64,000 bases of DNA. Source: Gimesia maris (GTDB taxonomy: Bacteria; Planctomycetota; Planctomycetia; Planctomycetales; Planctomycetaceae). Under the pieces are notes generated by a model, which saw nothing but the letters and a program-made list of their open reading frames with translations, was not told the DNA's origin and searched no databases. The translations under genes and the position numbers were made by a program. This document shows, one piece after another, positions 1-9,740 of the stretch. The stretch is from assembly GCF_008298035.1 (NCBI RefSeq), contig NZ_CP042910.1:3487001-3551000 (forward strand), in the 5' to 3' direction. Every line of letters begins with the position of its first letter. The first letter of the stretch is position 1.

Positions 1-249
1 TCGATTGGTTCCTGTTACCGGGCCAAAATTCTCATCAATCGAGAAGATTCCATTGTGGATGGTGGCAGATGCCTTCGGCCCTTTATTTTCACCCTGGGGA
101 ATGAATCGGATCACTCCTTCGGAAAGAGGATCGCCATCTAGTTTGACAATCCCGCTGACAGCAGCCCGTGAAAAATCCTGTTTCGATGCACCACAACCGG
201 AAAGCAGAATGGACAAACAGAAAAGCAGAGTCAGAGACTTAGAAATCAC
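1..249 (-). CDS. Small lipoprotein, carboxypeptidase-regulatory-like (3' end cut by window edge)
   Basis: The reading frame is open from a GTG at 249 to the left edge, so 83 codons are visible and the C-terminus is missing. The product starts with a short hydrophobic signal ending in a lipobox (LLSGC), followed by a '[18 protein letters not shown]' stretch. That stretch is typical of the Ig-like or carboxypeptidase-regulatory fold of small planctomycete lipoproteins. The GTG lies 11 bases inside the end of the DUF1559 gene, so the two are translationally linked. The same gene order occurs at 14098-15497. It probably sits in the cell envelope. Its function is unknown, and no better start is visible. 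Confidence 0.75.
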   Translation of the reverse strand, partial: MISKSLTLLFCLSILLSGCGASKQDFSRAAVSGIVKLDGDPLSEGVIRFIPQGENKGPKASATIHNGIFSIDENFGPVTGTNR

Positions 250-1153
250 CGATCACCTCCCCACCGTTACGGGTAGCCAGAGCATCCAGCAGTGTCGCAT
301 CGATATTTTCAGAGATGAAACGGACGGAACCATCAGAAAGAGTGAACTGCACGCCCCCAACATGATCGCTACGAAAAGTTTTGAACCAGTTGCTGTCATA
401 AATGGAATCATCAGCAACGTCTTTCGGGTTGAATCCGTACTCTGTCGTACAGACAGTTGAACCTGGGTACGGGCTGGACCAGTAAGTGAAGGAGTAACGG
501 GATTGTCCGGTACAGTCTCCACTGCTGAATTTATAGTCAGGAAGGTTGTATGCCGTTTCACCAATCATGAGAGTATTGGTAGAGCCATCGGTGATATCAC
601 GAAATCGAGTCTGGCCCGCCGTGCTGCCGGTGTAAACGATGGAACCGTTCAGAGCAGGTTGTGGGTCACCATAATGGACCCAGTAAGGATTGTAATCTTT
701 GGAACCAATACAGACCGCGTAATGCCCTGGTGCTCGACCGGAATCACTGGAACAACTGGGAACCGCCCGCCGCATGGGAGAGGTTGGGCAAAGATAGAAT
801 GGGAGAACCTGAGAAGTAACCGTCACATTATAGGGATCAGAGTTGGTCAGATTGAAGTCATAGAGATTGTAAGCGTTGGCCTGATCGATTAACGGCAAAA
901 TTGAGACAAACAGACTGCCACCGCTTAATTCACTGTTTGCATTTGCATTGGGGAAACAGGTGTAGATGTCGTGATAGTTGTGGACAGCCAGTCCAATTTG
1001 TTTGAGATTATTTTTACATTGGCTGCGTCGGGCCGCCTCGCGTGCCTGCTGGACGGCGGGGAGGAGCAAGGCAATCAAAATAGCAATGATTGCGATGACG
1101 ACAAGAAGCTCAATCAGTGTGAAGGCGCGTTTCTTGCGATAGCGGGATAGCAT
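239..1153 (-). CDS. DUF1559 domain protein with type II pseudopilin-like N-terminus
   Basis: The 304-residue product opens with a prepilin-type methylation motif ([20 protein letters not shown]) followed by the '[20 protein letters not shown]' signature of planctomycete DUF1559 proteins. The C-terminal '[19 protein letters not shown]' motif of the family is also present. Such proteins have a pilin-like N-terminal helix and a large exported globular domain, and many paralogs occur per genome. Their role is not established, although a part in pseudopilus-like or surface structures is often proposed. The ATG is preceded by an AGGAGA ribosome site. It overlaps the start of the downstream lipoprotein. 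Confidence 0.93.
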   Translation of the reverse strand: MLSRYRKKRAFTLIELLVVIAIIAILIALLLPAVQQAREAARRSQCKNNLKQIGLAVHNYHDIYTCFPNANANSELSGGSLFVSILPLIDQANAYNLYDFNLTNSDPYNVTVTSQVLPFYLCPTSPMRRAVPSCSSDSGRAPGHYAVCIGSKDYNPYWVHYGDPQPALNGSIVYTGSTAGQTRFRDITDGSTNTLMIGETAYNLPDYKFSSGDCTGQSRYSFTYWSSPYPGSTVCTTEYGFNPKDVADDSIYDSNWFKTFRSDHVGGVQFTLSDGSVRFISENIDATLLDALATRNGGEVIGDF

Positions 1154-1495
1154 GGTTTCTCCTGAGGTATGTAGACATTACCAGTGTGATGAATTTGAAA
1201 GATCACCGGATCTCTCAATGCCCGTTTGGTCTGGCTGGCTGGCTACTGATGGAGAAAAACCATTTTTGCTCGCTGGCTGATTGAAATTGAAACTCAATCT
1301 CAATAATGAGATCCTATAAAGAGCCTCCCTGCCATGCAAGTTTTCCATACTCATTTTGTGGAAAATTTCAGAAATCGAGAATCAGGGGGAAGTTTGGGAA
1401 CGAATCACCACCCCCGAAGCAGAGTCGAGGCTGATGAGGATCTGTCTTCGAGTCACCTGAAAGATGTGGTTTGTAATGTGAATCACAGTAATGAC
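1154..1495. other. Intergenic region upstream of DUF1559 gene
   Basis: No gene is supported here. The region must hold the promoter for the minus-strand DUF1559 gene, although I cannot fix the -35/-10 boxes. It contains a short CTGG tandem (1231-1244) and a 7-bp inverted repeat with an 11-base loop (arms 1341-1347 and 1359-1365). That hairpin lies downstream of recQ but has no T-run, so it is a poor terminator. Confidence 0.5.
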
Positions 1496-3331
1496 TTACG
1501 AGGAAGTCTGGTCAGATTGGGTCGCAATGCAGTCCAGAAACTGCTGACCGAAGTCATCACATTTTTTCTGGCCTACCCCCCAGATTTCCAGGAACTGAGG
1601 TAGTGTTTGAGGCTTGTGTCGTGCCAGTTCTCTGAGCGTGGCATCGCCGAAGACCATATACGGTTGAATCCCTTTCTCCCCGGCGATCTGCTTACGCAGT
1701 AAGCGCAGGCTTTCGAAGAGATCCTGGTCGACACCTTTCCAGTTTAGTTGGGATAAATCGTTCTTTGGAGCACGATTTGTCTCTGATTTGCTGGTCTCTG
1801 TCGTTCGCATCAGCTGCGGAGTGATTTCGCCTTTCAGCAGTTGCCTGCCGGTTTTGGTAATGCGCAGTTGCTGATACTCCGCCGTCTTTGTCAGATATCC
1901 CTGGGAGACCAGCTGGTTGATCCAATGTCGAATTGTCGCAAGGCTTTCAGTTTTAAGCAAACCGTAAGTGCTCAACTTGTCATGTCCGTTTGCCAGTACT
2001 TTTTTATCTTTCGAGCCTTTCAGGACGGCAGCGGTGTAGGAAGCCCCAAAATTCTGATCCTGTCTGAAAATGGATGACAGGATTTTTTGTCCGATGACCT
2101 GGGCGTCTTCGACTTTCTGAAAGTCACCACGACAGAGATCGCAGCCGGTTTCGCAGTCCTGTTCCAGGTCCTGTCCGAAGTGCTGCATCAGGTAACGGTG
2201 CCGACAGTCAAATGCATGACAGTAATTCTGCATGGCCTGCAGCGATTGCAGAGCGCTTGCCTTTGATTCATCAGGCTGGTCTTCCAGGATCCGCTTCCAG
2301 ATCATCGCGTCCTGTTCCGAATAGAGCAGAACGCACTCTGCTTCCAGGCCATCCCGCCCTGCCCGACCACTTTCCTGCTGATAGTTTTCCAGAGACTTGG
2401 GTAAGCCGGCATGAATCACATAGCGCACGTTGGGCTTGTCGATTCCCATGCCGAATGCAATCGTGGCGACGATAACATCGACCCGGTCCTGAATAAAGGC
2501 TTCCTGATTGGCGGCCCGTTCTCTATCCTCTAACCCCGCGTGGTAGGGGCGTGTTTCATAACCGGCGTCGTTCAGAGATTCACTCAACGATTCCACATCG
2601 GCGCGGGAAATACAGTAGATCACACCGGGTTCTCCGGGATGACGATCCAGTACCGCGCAGACCTGATTGAAGCGGTCAGCGCGTCGTGCGACGGAGTAAG
2701 TCAGGTTAGGACGATCGAAGGAACCGATCAGGATTTCGGGAGTTTTTAACCCCAGTTGTACGGCGATATCGGAGCGAACTTCTTCAGTCGCAGTTGCTGT
2801 ATAAGCATGAATGCCACACTGGGGGAAGATGTTTTTCAATTCAGACAGTTCACGATAATGCGGGCGAAAGTCGTGTCCCCACATGCTGACGCAGTGTGCT
2901 TCGTCGATGACAATATAAGTCAGGTTGATCTCTGCCAGCAGGCAGAGCATGTTTTCGAGCATCAGCCGTTCGGGGGCGACATACAGGAGTTTGATCTTGC
3001 CGGCCCGGACATCGCGCAGGACCTGACGCGATTCTTCCTGGTCCAGGGAACTGTTGAGGCAGGCTGCGGAGATACCACATACGCGAAGTGCATCGACCTG
3101 ATCTTTCATCAGCGAGATCAGGGGGCTGACTACGACGGCCGTCCCTTCCCTGCAGAGTGCAGGAGCCTGGTAGCAGAGCGATTTTCCTCCGCCTGTCGGG
3201 AGTACGACCAACGAATCCCGGTCGTCCAGGACAGCGGTCATGGCTTCCTGCTGCAGAGGACGGAACTCCGCGTAGCCCCAGTATTCGTGCAGCACATCCA
3301 GTAAAGCGTCATCCATTCCAGCGCGGGTCAT
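1496..3331 (-). CDS. recQ: ATP-dependent DNA helicase RecQ
   Basis: This 611-residue superfamily 2 helicase unwinds DNA 3'-5' in recombination and fork repair. Motif I (LPTGGGKSLCYQ, Lys near residue 50), the DEAH box (VIDEAHCVSMWGHDFRPHY) and motif VI (QESGRAGRDG) are visible. Four zinc-ligand cysteines with RecQ spacing (FDCRHR, then C-x3-C-x2-C) follow. A winged-helix region and a C-terminal HRDC domain (roughly residues 530-605) complete the usual RecQ layout at normal length. I take the ATG at 3331, which has GGA eight bases upstream. An in-frame TTG lies six bases further out and a second ATG lies at 3313. It stands alone, with a DUF1501 gene upstream on the same strand. Confidence 0.96.
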   Translation of the reverse strand: MTRAGMDDALLDVLHEYWGYAEFRPLQQEAMTAVLDDRDSLVVLPTGGGKSLCYQAPALCREGTAVVVSPLISLMKDQVDALRVCGISAACLNSSLDQEESRQVLRDVRAGKIKLLYVAPERLMLENMLCLLAEINLTYIVIDEAHCVSMWGHDFRPHYRELSELKNIFPQCGIHAYTATATEEVRSDIAVQLGLKTPEILIGSFDRPNLTYSVARRADRFNQVCAVLDRHPGEPGVIYCISRADVESLSESLNDAGYETRPYHAGLEDRERAANQEAFIQDRVDVIVATIAFGMGIDKPNVRYVIHAGLPKSLENYQQESGRAGRDGLEAECVLLYSEQDAMIWKRILEDQPDESKASALQSLQAMQNYCHAFDCRHRYLMQHFGQDLEQDCETGCDLCRGDFQKVEDAQVIGQKILSSIFRQDQNFGASYTAAVLKGSKDKKVLANGHDKLSTYGLLKTESLATIRHWINQLVSQGYLTKTAEYQQLRITKTGRQLLKGEITPQLMRTTETSKSETNRAPKNDLSQLNWKGVDQDLFESLRLLRKQIAGEKGIQPYMVFGDATLRELARHKPQTLPQFLEIWGVGQKKCDDFGQQFLDCIATQSDQTSS

Positions 3332-3446
3332 TTTCAATTCCGTATAATCTATATCGTCTGATTCAGGCAGTCAGCGTGTCGATACATATCGTAACGGGTT
3401 GCGCAGAAAAGCTAAAGGATGGAATTTGACAGCTCTGAAAAGGTGC

Positions 3447-4787
3447 TTAAAACACTTCAGGCAGCGGGTCGTAACCATCTACCAGATAATGGGGACGCCC
3501 AGAGAGATCGTGGATGGGAGCGGTGTTGTAATCAATGCCCAGATGACGATAGAGCGTAGCGAAGACTTCGCCGAAGTGGATCGGGCGATCAGCGACCTGG
3601 GCTCCCAGTCGATCGGTGCTGCCGATGACCTGACCGGTTTTAAAACCGCCGCCAGCCAGCAGTCCGCCACCCACAGCGGGCCAGTGATCGCGTCCGCCAT
3701 CTTTATTGATTTTGGGAGTCCGGCCAAATTCGCCCCATGCGACGACCGCGACGTCATCCGCCATCCCCCGTTCGTGGAGGTCTTCGATTAACGTAGCTAA
3801 TCCCTGGTCAAACTGTGGGAGATGAGTGTTTTTTAAGCCGCCAAAATTGTTACTGTGGAAATCCCAGCGACCGAAATTGAGGGTCACAATCCGGGCACCC
3901 GCTTCAACCAGCCGCCGTGCCATCAGGAAATGTTCCAGGTTTCTCGGGGCACCATCACCGAAATTTTTCGGATCCCCTTTACCGTAGCGTTCGCGGACGG
4001 CAGGATCTTCCTGCGAGAGATCAAGCGCATTAACCAGTCGATTGGATGTCAGGATATTGAACACCTGCTGATTCATGTCGTCCATGCCCTGCATGGAACC
4101 GCTGGCGTCGGCTTCGCGTTTGAACTGGTCAAAGGAAGCGAGTAGTTGTTTGCGGTCATTCAGACGTGATTCATCAATTCCGTTCAGAACCATATTCTTG
4201 CGCGAAGGGCCTGAAGGACGAAACGCGGAATTGCTGACACCCAGAAAACCAGGCAGACCGGGAGAACCATACGGAGGGTGTCCCGTGTCAGGCGATAATC
4301 CAACGAATGGAGGGACAGCAGGATTCGCAGGTCCCTGCAGTTTTGAAACCACAGAACCGATTGAAGGCCATCCACCGGCCGGCTGATTGCGTGTGGTTCG
4401 ACCTGTATAACAGATAAAGGAGTCGTGGGCACCATTGGGTGAACCATGTACAGAACGCAGGGGAATAATTTTATCAGCGATGTTTCCCAGGCGTGGCAGA
4501 TGTTCGCAGATCTGAAATCCAGGAACACGGGTCTCTATTGGTCGAAACTCGCCTCGAATCTCAGCCGGAGCATCCATTTTCAGATCATACATGTCCTGGT
4601 GTGAGGGGGCACCACACATGTAAATCATGATGACTGCTTTTTGGCGTTTACTGCTGCCTGATTGCGACTCTGCCTGAAGCAACTGAGGCAGACTCATTCC
4701 GCCCAGACCCAGTGCGCCGATTTTCAGAATTTCCCGTCGTGAAATGCGATCACAGAGCTTCTTCTCTGGTCCCCAGATTGACAGCAT
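3447..4787 (-). CDS. DUF1501 domain-containing protein (Tat-exported, sulfatase-like fold)
   Basis: This is a 446-residue member of the DUF1501 family, which is distantly related to alkaline phosphatase and sulfatase folds. The N-terminus has a Tat-like signal (SRREILKIGALGLGGMS), so export in folded form is likely. Family motifs are visible: 'VIMIYMCGAPSHQDMYDLK' near residue 55, 'WDFHSNN' and 'VVAWGEFGRTPKINKDGGRDHWP' in the last third. The ATG at 4787 has an AGGAA ribosome site. Many DUF1501 genes sit beside a PSD1 partner, as at 58559 here, but this copy has none adjacent. Catalytic function is not established for the family. Confidence 0.93.
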   Translation of the reverse strand: MLSIWGPEKKLCDRISRREILKIGALGLGGMSLPQLLQAESQSGSSKRQKAVIMIYMCGAPSHQDMYDLKMDAPAEIRGEFRPIETRVPGFQICEHLPRLGNIADKIIPLRSVHGSPNGAHDSFICYTGRTTRNQPAGGWPSIGSVVSKLQGPANPAVPPFVGLSPDTGHPPYGSPGLPGFLGVSNSAFRPSGPSRKNMVLNGIDESRLNDRKQLLASFDQFKREADASGSMQGMDDMNQQVFNILTSNRLVNALDLSQEDPAVRERYGKGDPKNFGDGAPRNLEHFLMARRLVEAGARIVTLNFGRWDFHSNNFGGLKNTHLPQFDQGLATLIEDLHERGMADDVAVVAWGEFGRTPKINKDGGRDHWPAVGGGLLAGGGFKTGQVIGSTDRLGAQVADRPIHFGEVFATLYRHLGIDYNTAPIHDLSGRPHYLVDGYDPLPEVF

Positions 4788-5291
4788 CGGTATTCCTTTC
4801 TCAAGGACAGGCAGGAGTTTAGTGGAGCTTTTGTGGTGAGCGAATTTTGGTGTGAATCAATGATCAAGGTTCATTGATGTATTTGATTGTAACACTTCCA
4901 ATCAGTGATTTCCAAGCCCAATTACTGAAAGTGTGACTGGAAGCGGGAAAAAGATTTACCGCAGTTTCTTCATATATTATCGACCGGCGATACGAAATTA
5001 GTAGTGGGGAACTGAGTGACGCCGAAAATAACGGATTGCTGAATTAACTTACCCAGCCGTTAATGTCAGGTGTTAACGCCAGTATTTATGTGCAGTGCAA
5101 TAAGTTGACATCGAATAAGAGCCCCTTACGAAATTTCAGGATTCCTGCTGAGATCCGCAAAAATAATTTGAAATTTTGAACAAGGCTGCGAAAATGATTG
5201 GCAGGGCAATGAAATAACATATACAAGCTTAACGGATAGAAAGCGTTTATTTACAGAGAGATTCTGATCGTTAGAGTTCGGGAGATCGAAA
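4788..5291. other. Divergent intergenic region
   Basis: A 504-base AT-rich spacer separates the divergent DUF1501 gene and the lipid operon. I see no open reading frame with support. A sigma70-like promoter candidate for the plus strand is listed separately at 5198-5225. A consensus TTGACA at 5105-5110 has no matching -10 at the right distance. Confidence 0.6.
5198..5225 (+). promoter_or_regulatory. Candidate sigma70-type promoter for the CFA-synthase operon
   Basis: TTGGCA (5198-5203), a 16-base spacer and TATACA (5220-5225) match the sigma70 consensus at 5 of 6 and 4-5 of 6 positions. Transcription would start near 5232, giving a leader of about 60 bases before the ATG at 5292. The prediction is by eye only, and planctomycete promoters are poorly characterised. 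Confidence 0.4.
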
Positions 5292-6656
5292 GTGAATCCA
5301 ACCAAATCTGAAGCGACACCCAAACATGCTCCCCCAGGGAACCAGCCCGGAGACCAGCCGCCGGGCAGAGAAAGTCAGGCAGTATTGCCTGTGCGTTCTT
5401 CCAGTTCTGATTCCCTCTCAACTCAATCGAAGTCAACTGCATTTGACCGTTGGCTGATGCGGACCATGCTGAAGCAGGCCGGGAATCCGGAAATCGAGGT
5501 CGTTCTATGGGACAAGTCGGTGATCAGCACATCCCCTGTTTCGCCCCGAACACGTGCTGTGATTCATAACCGTAGTACGCTCTATAAAATGCTGATCGAC
5601 CCCAGTCTGTATTTTGGAGATGCCTATTCGGAGGGCCTGATTGAGGTGGAAGGCGGCCTGGTCAATTTTCATGAAGCGATTGATCGATGTACGCATGCCG
5701 TTGATACCAAGCACTTTTATCGAGACGGGTTACGCAGCAGTCTGGCATGGTTGAAACGCAATACGATTGATGCTGCCCGCAGCAATATCCATCATCATTA
5801 CGATATAGGAAATGATTTTTATCAGCTCTGGCTGGATGAGCAACTGGCATACACCTGTGCCTACTTTGCAGATCCTGAGATGACCCTGGAAGAGGCTCAA
5901 ATCGCTAAAATGGACCATGTCTGTCGCAAGGTCGGCCTCAAAACTGGTGATACTGTCGTAGAAGCAGGATGTGGCTGGGGGGCTCTGGCGCTGCATATGG
6001 CCAGGTATTATGGTGTGAAAGTGAGAGCATTTAATATTTCACGAGAACAACTCAGTTATGCCCGTGATCGAGCCCGGCAAGAAGGTCTCTCGCAGCAGGT
6101 GGAATTTGTAGAAGATGACTGGCGCAATATCACCGGGACATACGACGCCTTCGTCTCTGTTGGTATGCTGGAACACGTCGGACTGAAGAATTATCGGCGT
6201 TTGGGTGAAGTCATTTCAGGCTGCCTGAGTCCGCAGGGGCGTGGTCTGATTCATTCGATCGGCTGTAATTCGCCGCGAACGCTGGACAGTTGGACGACGC
6301 GCCGCATTTTTCCCGGCGCCCATGTACCCAGCTTAAGTGAGATGATGCAGATTTTTGAGCCTCAGAAGTTTTCTGTGCTGGATGTGGAAAACATTCGACT
6401 TCATTATGCAATGACGCTGGAGCATTGGCTGCAGCGGTATGAGCAGAATCTCGACCAGGTAAGAGAGATGTTTGATGAAAACTTCATTCGCACCTGGCGT
6501 CTCTATCTTTCTGCTTCCATTGCCGCATTTCGTTCGGGGTCATTGCAGTTGTTTCAAGTTGCCTTCACAAAGGGCGACAATCATGAAATTCCCTGGACGC
6601 GTGCCGCGCTCTATCCGGAAGAACGCAGGCAGTCCAGACGGGGTGAGCAGACGTAA
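5292..6656 (+). CDS. cfa: Cyclopropane-fatty-acyl-phospholipid synthase family methyltransferase
   Basis: The 454-residue product matches the CFA synthase family, which moves a methyl group from SAM onto the double bond of membrane phospholipid acyl chains. The SAM site 'VVEAGCGWGALALHMARYYG' follows a typical N-terminal lipid-binding region. Residues known as the active-site and bicarbonate cage in the E. coli enzyme are all present: Cys189 in YTCAYF, Glu294 in LEHVG, His321 and the Ile two residues later in IHSIG, and Tyr372. The first 45 residues are low-complexity, rich in Pro, Ser and Gln, and look like an added tail. The stop codon overlaps the next ATG by one base, so the two are probably translated together. 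A 10-methyl or methylene-forming relative cannot be excluded. Confidence 0.93.
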   Translation: MNPTKSEATPKHAPPGNQPGDQPPGRESQAVLPVRSSSSDSLSTQSKSTAFDRWLMRTMLKQAGNPEIEVVLWDKSVISTSPVSPRTRAVIHNRSTLYKMLIDPSLYFGDAYSEGLIEVEGGLVNFHEAIDRCTHAVDTKHFYRDGLRSSLAWLKRNTIDAARSNIHHHYDIGNDFYQLWLDEQLAYTCAYFADPEMTLEEAQIAKMDHVCRKVGLKTGDTVVEAGCGWGALALHMARYYGVKVRAFNISREQLSYARDRARQEGLSQQVEFVEDDWRNITGTYDAFVSVGMLEHVGLKNYRRLGEVISGCLSPQGRGLIHSIGCNSPRTLDSWTTRRIFPGAHVPSLSEMMQIFEPQKFSVLDVENIRLHYAMTLEHWLQRYEQNLDQVREMFDENFIRTWRLYLSASIAAFRSGSLQLFQVAFTKGDNHEIPWTRAALYPEERRQSRRGEQT

Positions 6657-7783
6657 TGCAATCTGAAAGCTGCGATGTACTGATTGTGGGAGGGGGACCG
6701 GGAGGTTCTTCCTGCGCATGGGGGCTGCAGGATTCAGGGCTGGATGTTCTAATCCTCGATCAGGCAACCTTTCCGCGAGATAAAGTCTGCGCCGGCTGGA
6801 TTACACCGGCAGTCACTGATCTGCTGAACCTGGATTTATCTGACTATCAGAAGTCTCATGTTCTGCAACCCATTACCCGCTTTCGGACCGGGATCATCGG
6901 TGGTGCTGCGGTTCAAACAGAGTTTACACAGACCGTCAGTTATGGGATTCGGCGTTGTGAATTCGATGAGTACCTTTTAAGCCGTTGTGGAGCAAGAACA
7001 CGACTGGGTGAGAAATTTCAATCACTGGAACGGACGGAGAACGGTTGGCTGGTAAATGGAAGCCTGCAGGCAAAAGTGATCGTAGGTGCGGGAGGACATT
7101 TTTGTCCGGTGGCCCGCTGGTTAAATCCCGAGAAACGGTCTGAGCATTCCGTTGTGCTGGCGCAGGAGACGGAATTTCAACTGACTCCAGAACAGTTAAA
7201 GGTCTGCCGTGTACAGCCAGAGCGGCCTGAACTGTATTTCAGCCCTGATTTACGAGGCTATGCCTGGTGTTTTTTAAAAGACGGTTATCTCAATGTGGGC
7301 ATAGGTCGAGAAGGAGAAAAGCAGCTTTCTGCGGCACGCGACGAGTTTATTCAGTTTCTGGATTTGGAGGGACGCGTTCCCCGGGGGATCCTGGGTAAAT
7401 TTAAAGGACATGCTTACCGACTGTATGGTCTTGAGAAACGTTCAGTCGTAGACGATCGTATTTTGCTGATTGGAGATGCCGCCGGTCTGGCTTCACCTCA
7501 AAGTGGAGAAGGAATTCGGCCTGCTGTTGAGTCTGGTCTGATGGCCGCCGATGTGTTGCAGCAATGTCAGTCCAGCTATCACATACAACATTTGCAGAAT
7601 TATGAGCAGAAAATCCTGGATCGGTTTGGCCCCTGGCCTGACAAACCTGTCGACAGTATTCTGCCTGCACGCATTCGTCAGTTTCTGGGCAGGCATCTGA
7701 TGTCCACTCACTGGTTCACGCGAAATGTGCTGCTGGGACGCTGGTTTTTACAACAGCATCTGCCACCTCTGGTACGCAGTTGA
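6656..7783 (+). CDS. Geranylgeranyl-reductase-family FAD-dependent oxidoreductase
   Basis: This 375-residue flavoprotein has the dinucleotide motif VGGGPGGSSCAWGL at its N-terminus, followed by 'LDQATFPRDKVCAGWITP'. The second FAD-contact motif 'LLIGDAAGLASPQSGEGIRP' lies near residue 265. These are hallmarks of the geranylgeranyl reductase group of the p-hydroxybenzoate hydroxylase superfamily, which reduces isoprenoid or other lipid double bonds. It starts inside the stop codon of the CFA synthase (TAATG), so joint action on lipid chains is a reasonable inference. The exact substrate cannot be read from sequence. It ends 39 bases from a convergent gene. Confidence 0.88.
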   Translation: MQSESCDVLIVGGGPGGSSCAWGLQDSGLDVLILDQATFPRDKVCAGWITPAVTDLLNLDLSDYQKSHVLQPITRFRTGIIGGAAVQTEFTQTVSYGIRRCEFDEYLLSRCGARTRLGEKFQSLERTENGWLVNGSLQAKVIVGAGGHFCPVARWLNPEKRSEHSVVLAQETEFQLTPEQLKVCRVQPERPELYFSPDLRGYAWCFLKDGYLNVGIGREGEKQLSAARDEFIQFLDLEGRVPRGILGKFKGHAYRLYGLEKRSVVDDRILLIGDAAGLASPQSGEGIRPAVESGLMAADVLQQCQSSYHIQHLQNYEQKILDRFGPWPDKPVDSILPARIRQFLGRHLMSTHWFTRNVLLGRWFLQQHLPPLVRS

Positions 7784-7822
7784 GTTCTGCGCCCCATAAT
7801 TCAGAGTTGAGAGAAATCCCGG

Positions 7823-9553
7823 TCAACTCAGGCGAGACCATTCGAGCTCAATCCCCTGCTTCGTGAGTGATGTCTGAAACTCCTGTAGTTTTTCTGGCGT
7901 GTTTCGAATCTCACGTGGCGTCGTCTGGCTGGCAATTGCGTGTGCACAGATCGCTCCAGCCGCTTCTCCAATCGACCACTCTACTGGATGCAGACGATAA
8001 CAGCCGTTTGAGATATGTGTGGTTCCGATATTTTTGCAGCCGGGAATCAGGTTCTCGACCCGTTCCGGGATCATGGCTCCCAGGGGGATCTGGAAGGGGA
8101 CGCTTCCCATGTCGATGTAATTATCACCGCCGGAACTGGGGTGCAGGTCCAGATGGTAGTAGCCGATTCCAACAGAATCAGGGAACGGTTTTGCCAGCAG
8201 TGGTTTGTGATCTTTGCCCAGAGCTTTAAGGCGTTCTGAGTGGGTCAGGTCCTGTTCTTTGATTGTGGTTTCAGCGCGGATGCGACGTGACTCCCGGATG
8301 TAAGGATATTTGGCCAGACCGTCTTCCGTGCCAGTGATGTCCCTGCGCAGGCGCAGACCTGGCCAGCCTTCTCCCCCATCAGGACGGGGGGCTTCAGTTT
8401 GTAGCCAATACAAAAGAGACAGGCTGAGTTGCTTGGCAGCCTTGAGCTGTTTCGTACGTTCGGCAGGAGAAACATCAGTGATGTTTCCCAGCATGTAATC
8501 GTTTTGAGGCCAATTAATGACAGTTATATCACTGTCATAAGAGCCCGGCGTGAAATTATTGCGGTCAATCATCCGCCGGTACAGCCAGAGGTTCAGAGAG
8601 CGAGTCTTCGGAGCGGGAGTTTCTTTTCCACAAGGAACAAACGAGAGTGCCTTCGGCTCTAATGTTCGAGGAGAAGAATATGAGAGCGATAGAATTTTAC
8701 CTGACCAGGCGGGCGTCAAAGGTGGTGTATGATCTTTCCAGAAGCCGTACATCGCTGGCTTGTCTATGGTATGGTCTTCCCCTGCCAGATGGTCGATGGC
8801 GAAACAATGTGTGAATGACTGGATGTTCTGAGGATTCGCTTTCTCGGGAGCATGCGGTTCCCCCGTTTCTGCCTGGGATTCTGCGCCGAGGACATATTCA
8901 GTTTTGGTTAATGGAAGCAGGTCCCCTTCTTCGCTGGCATCAATGAAGTACCTGGCATGCAATGTGACAGGGTGTCCTGCTCCCTCAGTCTGACAGGTGA
9001 CGGAAGTGATTCTATCACCCGACAGTTCGGCAGACAGCGGTTCTGTATTGAGCAGGAGCGTCAGTTGACCGCTACTGATGGCAGGAGCCAGCATCGATTG
9101 CAGAGCCGCGATTCCGACTTTTGGTTCATGGCAGACGCGGGACACCGAGCCATTGCCCGGATTCAGGTTGATTGTTTTGCGGGCTTTGCTGGTTAACGGA
9201 TAGTGTTGCTTATAATACTCGCGAATCAGTGTTCGCAGTTTTGCATACGATTTGGTACGGCCAAACGACTCGATCCACTGGTGTTCGTCGGGGGGAACTG
9301 CCTGTTGAGAGATCTGCCCGCCAATCCAGTCTGTTGGTTCGGTCAGAATCACCTGAGCACCATTTCGACAGGCTGCCAGGGCAGCAGCACAGCCCCCCAG
9401 TCCTGCCCCGATGATGACAATATCAGCAGACGTCTCACGGGGTTCTGCTGCAGAACAGGAGCGTGATTCTAATGCATGCAGAAAATCGAGGCTGAAGATT
9501 CCTGTACCATAGATACCAAAGCTCTGTAAAAAACGTCGTCGATGCATATTCAT
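7823..9553 (-). CDS. Tat-exported FAD-dependent oxidoreductase (FAD_oxidored family)
   Basis: The 576-residue product begins with a twin-arginine-like signal (HRRRFLQSFGIYG), so it is probably exported with FAD already bound. The Rossmann motif 'IVIIGAGLGGCAAALAACR' and 'WIGGQISQQAVPPDEHQW' follow directly. These are typical of the FAD-dependent oxidoreductase family often annotated as xanthan-lyase-like in planctomycetes. 'YFIDASEEGDLLPL' is a further family motif. I chose ATG 9553; a TTG nine bases upstream and an ATG at 9547 are also in frame, and no strong ribosome site decides. The substrate is unknown; such proteins often sit near polysaccharide-utilisation genes, but no clear partner is adjacent. 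Confidence 0.88.
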   Translation of the reverse strand: MNMHRRRFLQSFGIYGTGIFSLDFLHALESRSCSAAEPRETSADIVIIGAGLGGCAAALAACRNGAQVILTEPTDWIGGQISQQAVPPDEHQWIESFGRTKSYAKLRTLIREYYKQHYPLTSKARKTINLNPGNGSVSRVCHEPKVGIAALQSMLAPAISSGQLTLLLNTEPLSAELSGDRITSVTCQTEGAGHPVTLHARYFIDASEEGDLLPLTKTEYVLGAESQAETGEPHAPEKANPQNIQSFTHCFAIDHLAGEDHTIDKPAMYGFWKDHTPPLTPAWSGKILSLSYSSPRTLEPKALSFVPCGKETPAPKTRSLNLWLYRRMIDRNNFTPGSYDSDITVINWPQNDYMLGNITDVSPAERTKQLKAAKQLSLSLLYWLQTEAPRPDGGEGWPGLRLRRDITGTEDGLAKYPYIRESRRIRAETTIKEQDLTHSERLKALGKDHKPLLAKPFPDSVGIGYYHLDLHPSSGGDNYIDMGSVPFQIPLGAMIPERVENLIPGCKNIGTTHISNGCYRLHPVEWSIGEAAGAICAHAIASQTTPREIRNTPEKLQEFQTSLTKQGIELEWSRLS

Positions 9554-9740
9554 GATATTCAAATTTATGAAGAAAGGGATAGCGATCAGGCAGGTTCAAA
9601 AAGACAACAGGCAATGACAGTCTGCTGTTTCCTAACTATATTAAGTATATCGTAGCTAATCTGCCAGTTGGAAGTGATAAATGGAAAGCTGAGATAGTTT
9701 GAAACGGGAATCTATTAACGTTCAACGGTCTGGAATGGTT

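Noticed and set aside
5..460. Plus-strand open frame of 151 codons at the left edge
   Set aside because: It runs antisense to the DUF1559 gene and the lipoprotein, both with clear family motifs, and has no domain of its own.
1339..1365. Terminator for recQ
   Set aside because: Stem of only seven pairs, AT-rich, and no T-run on the minus strand.
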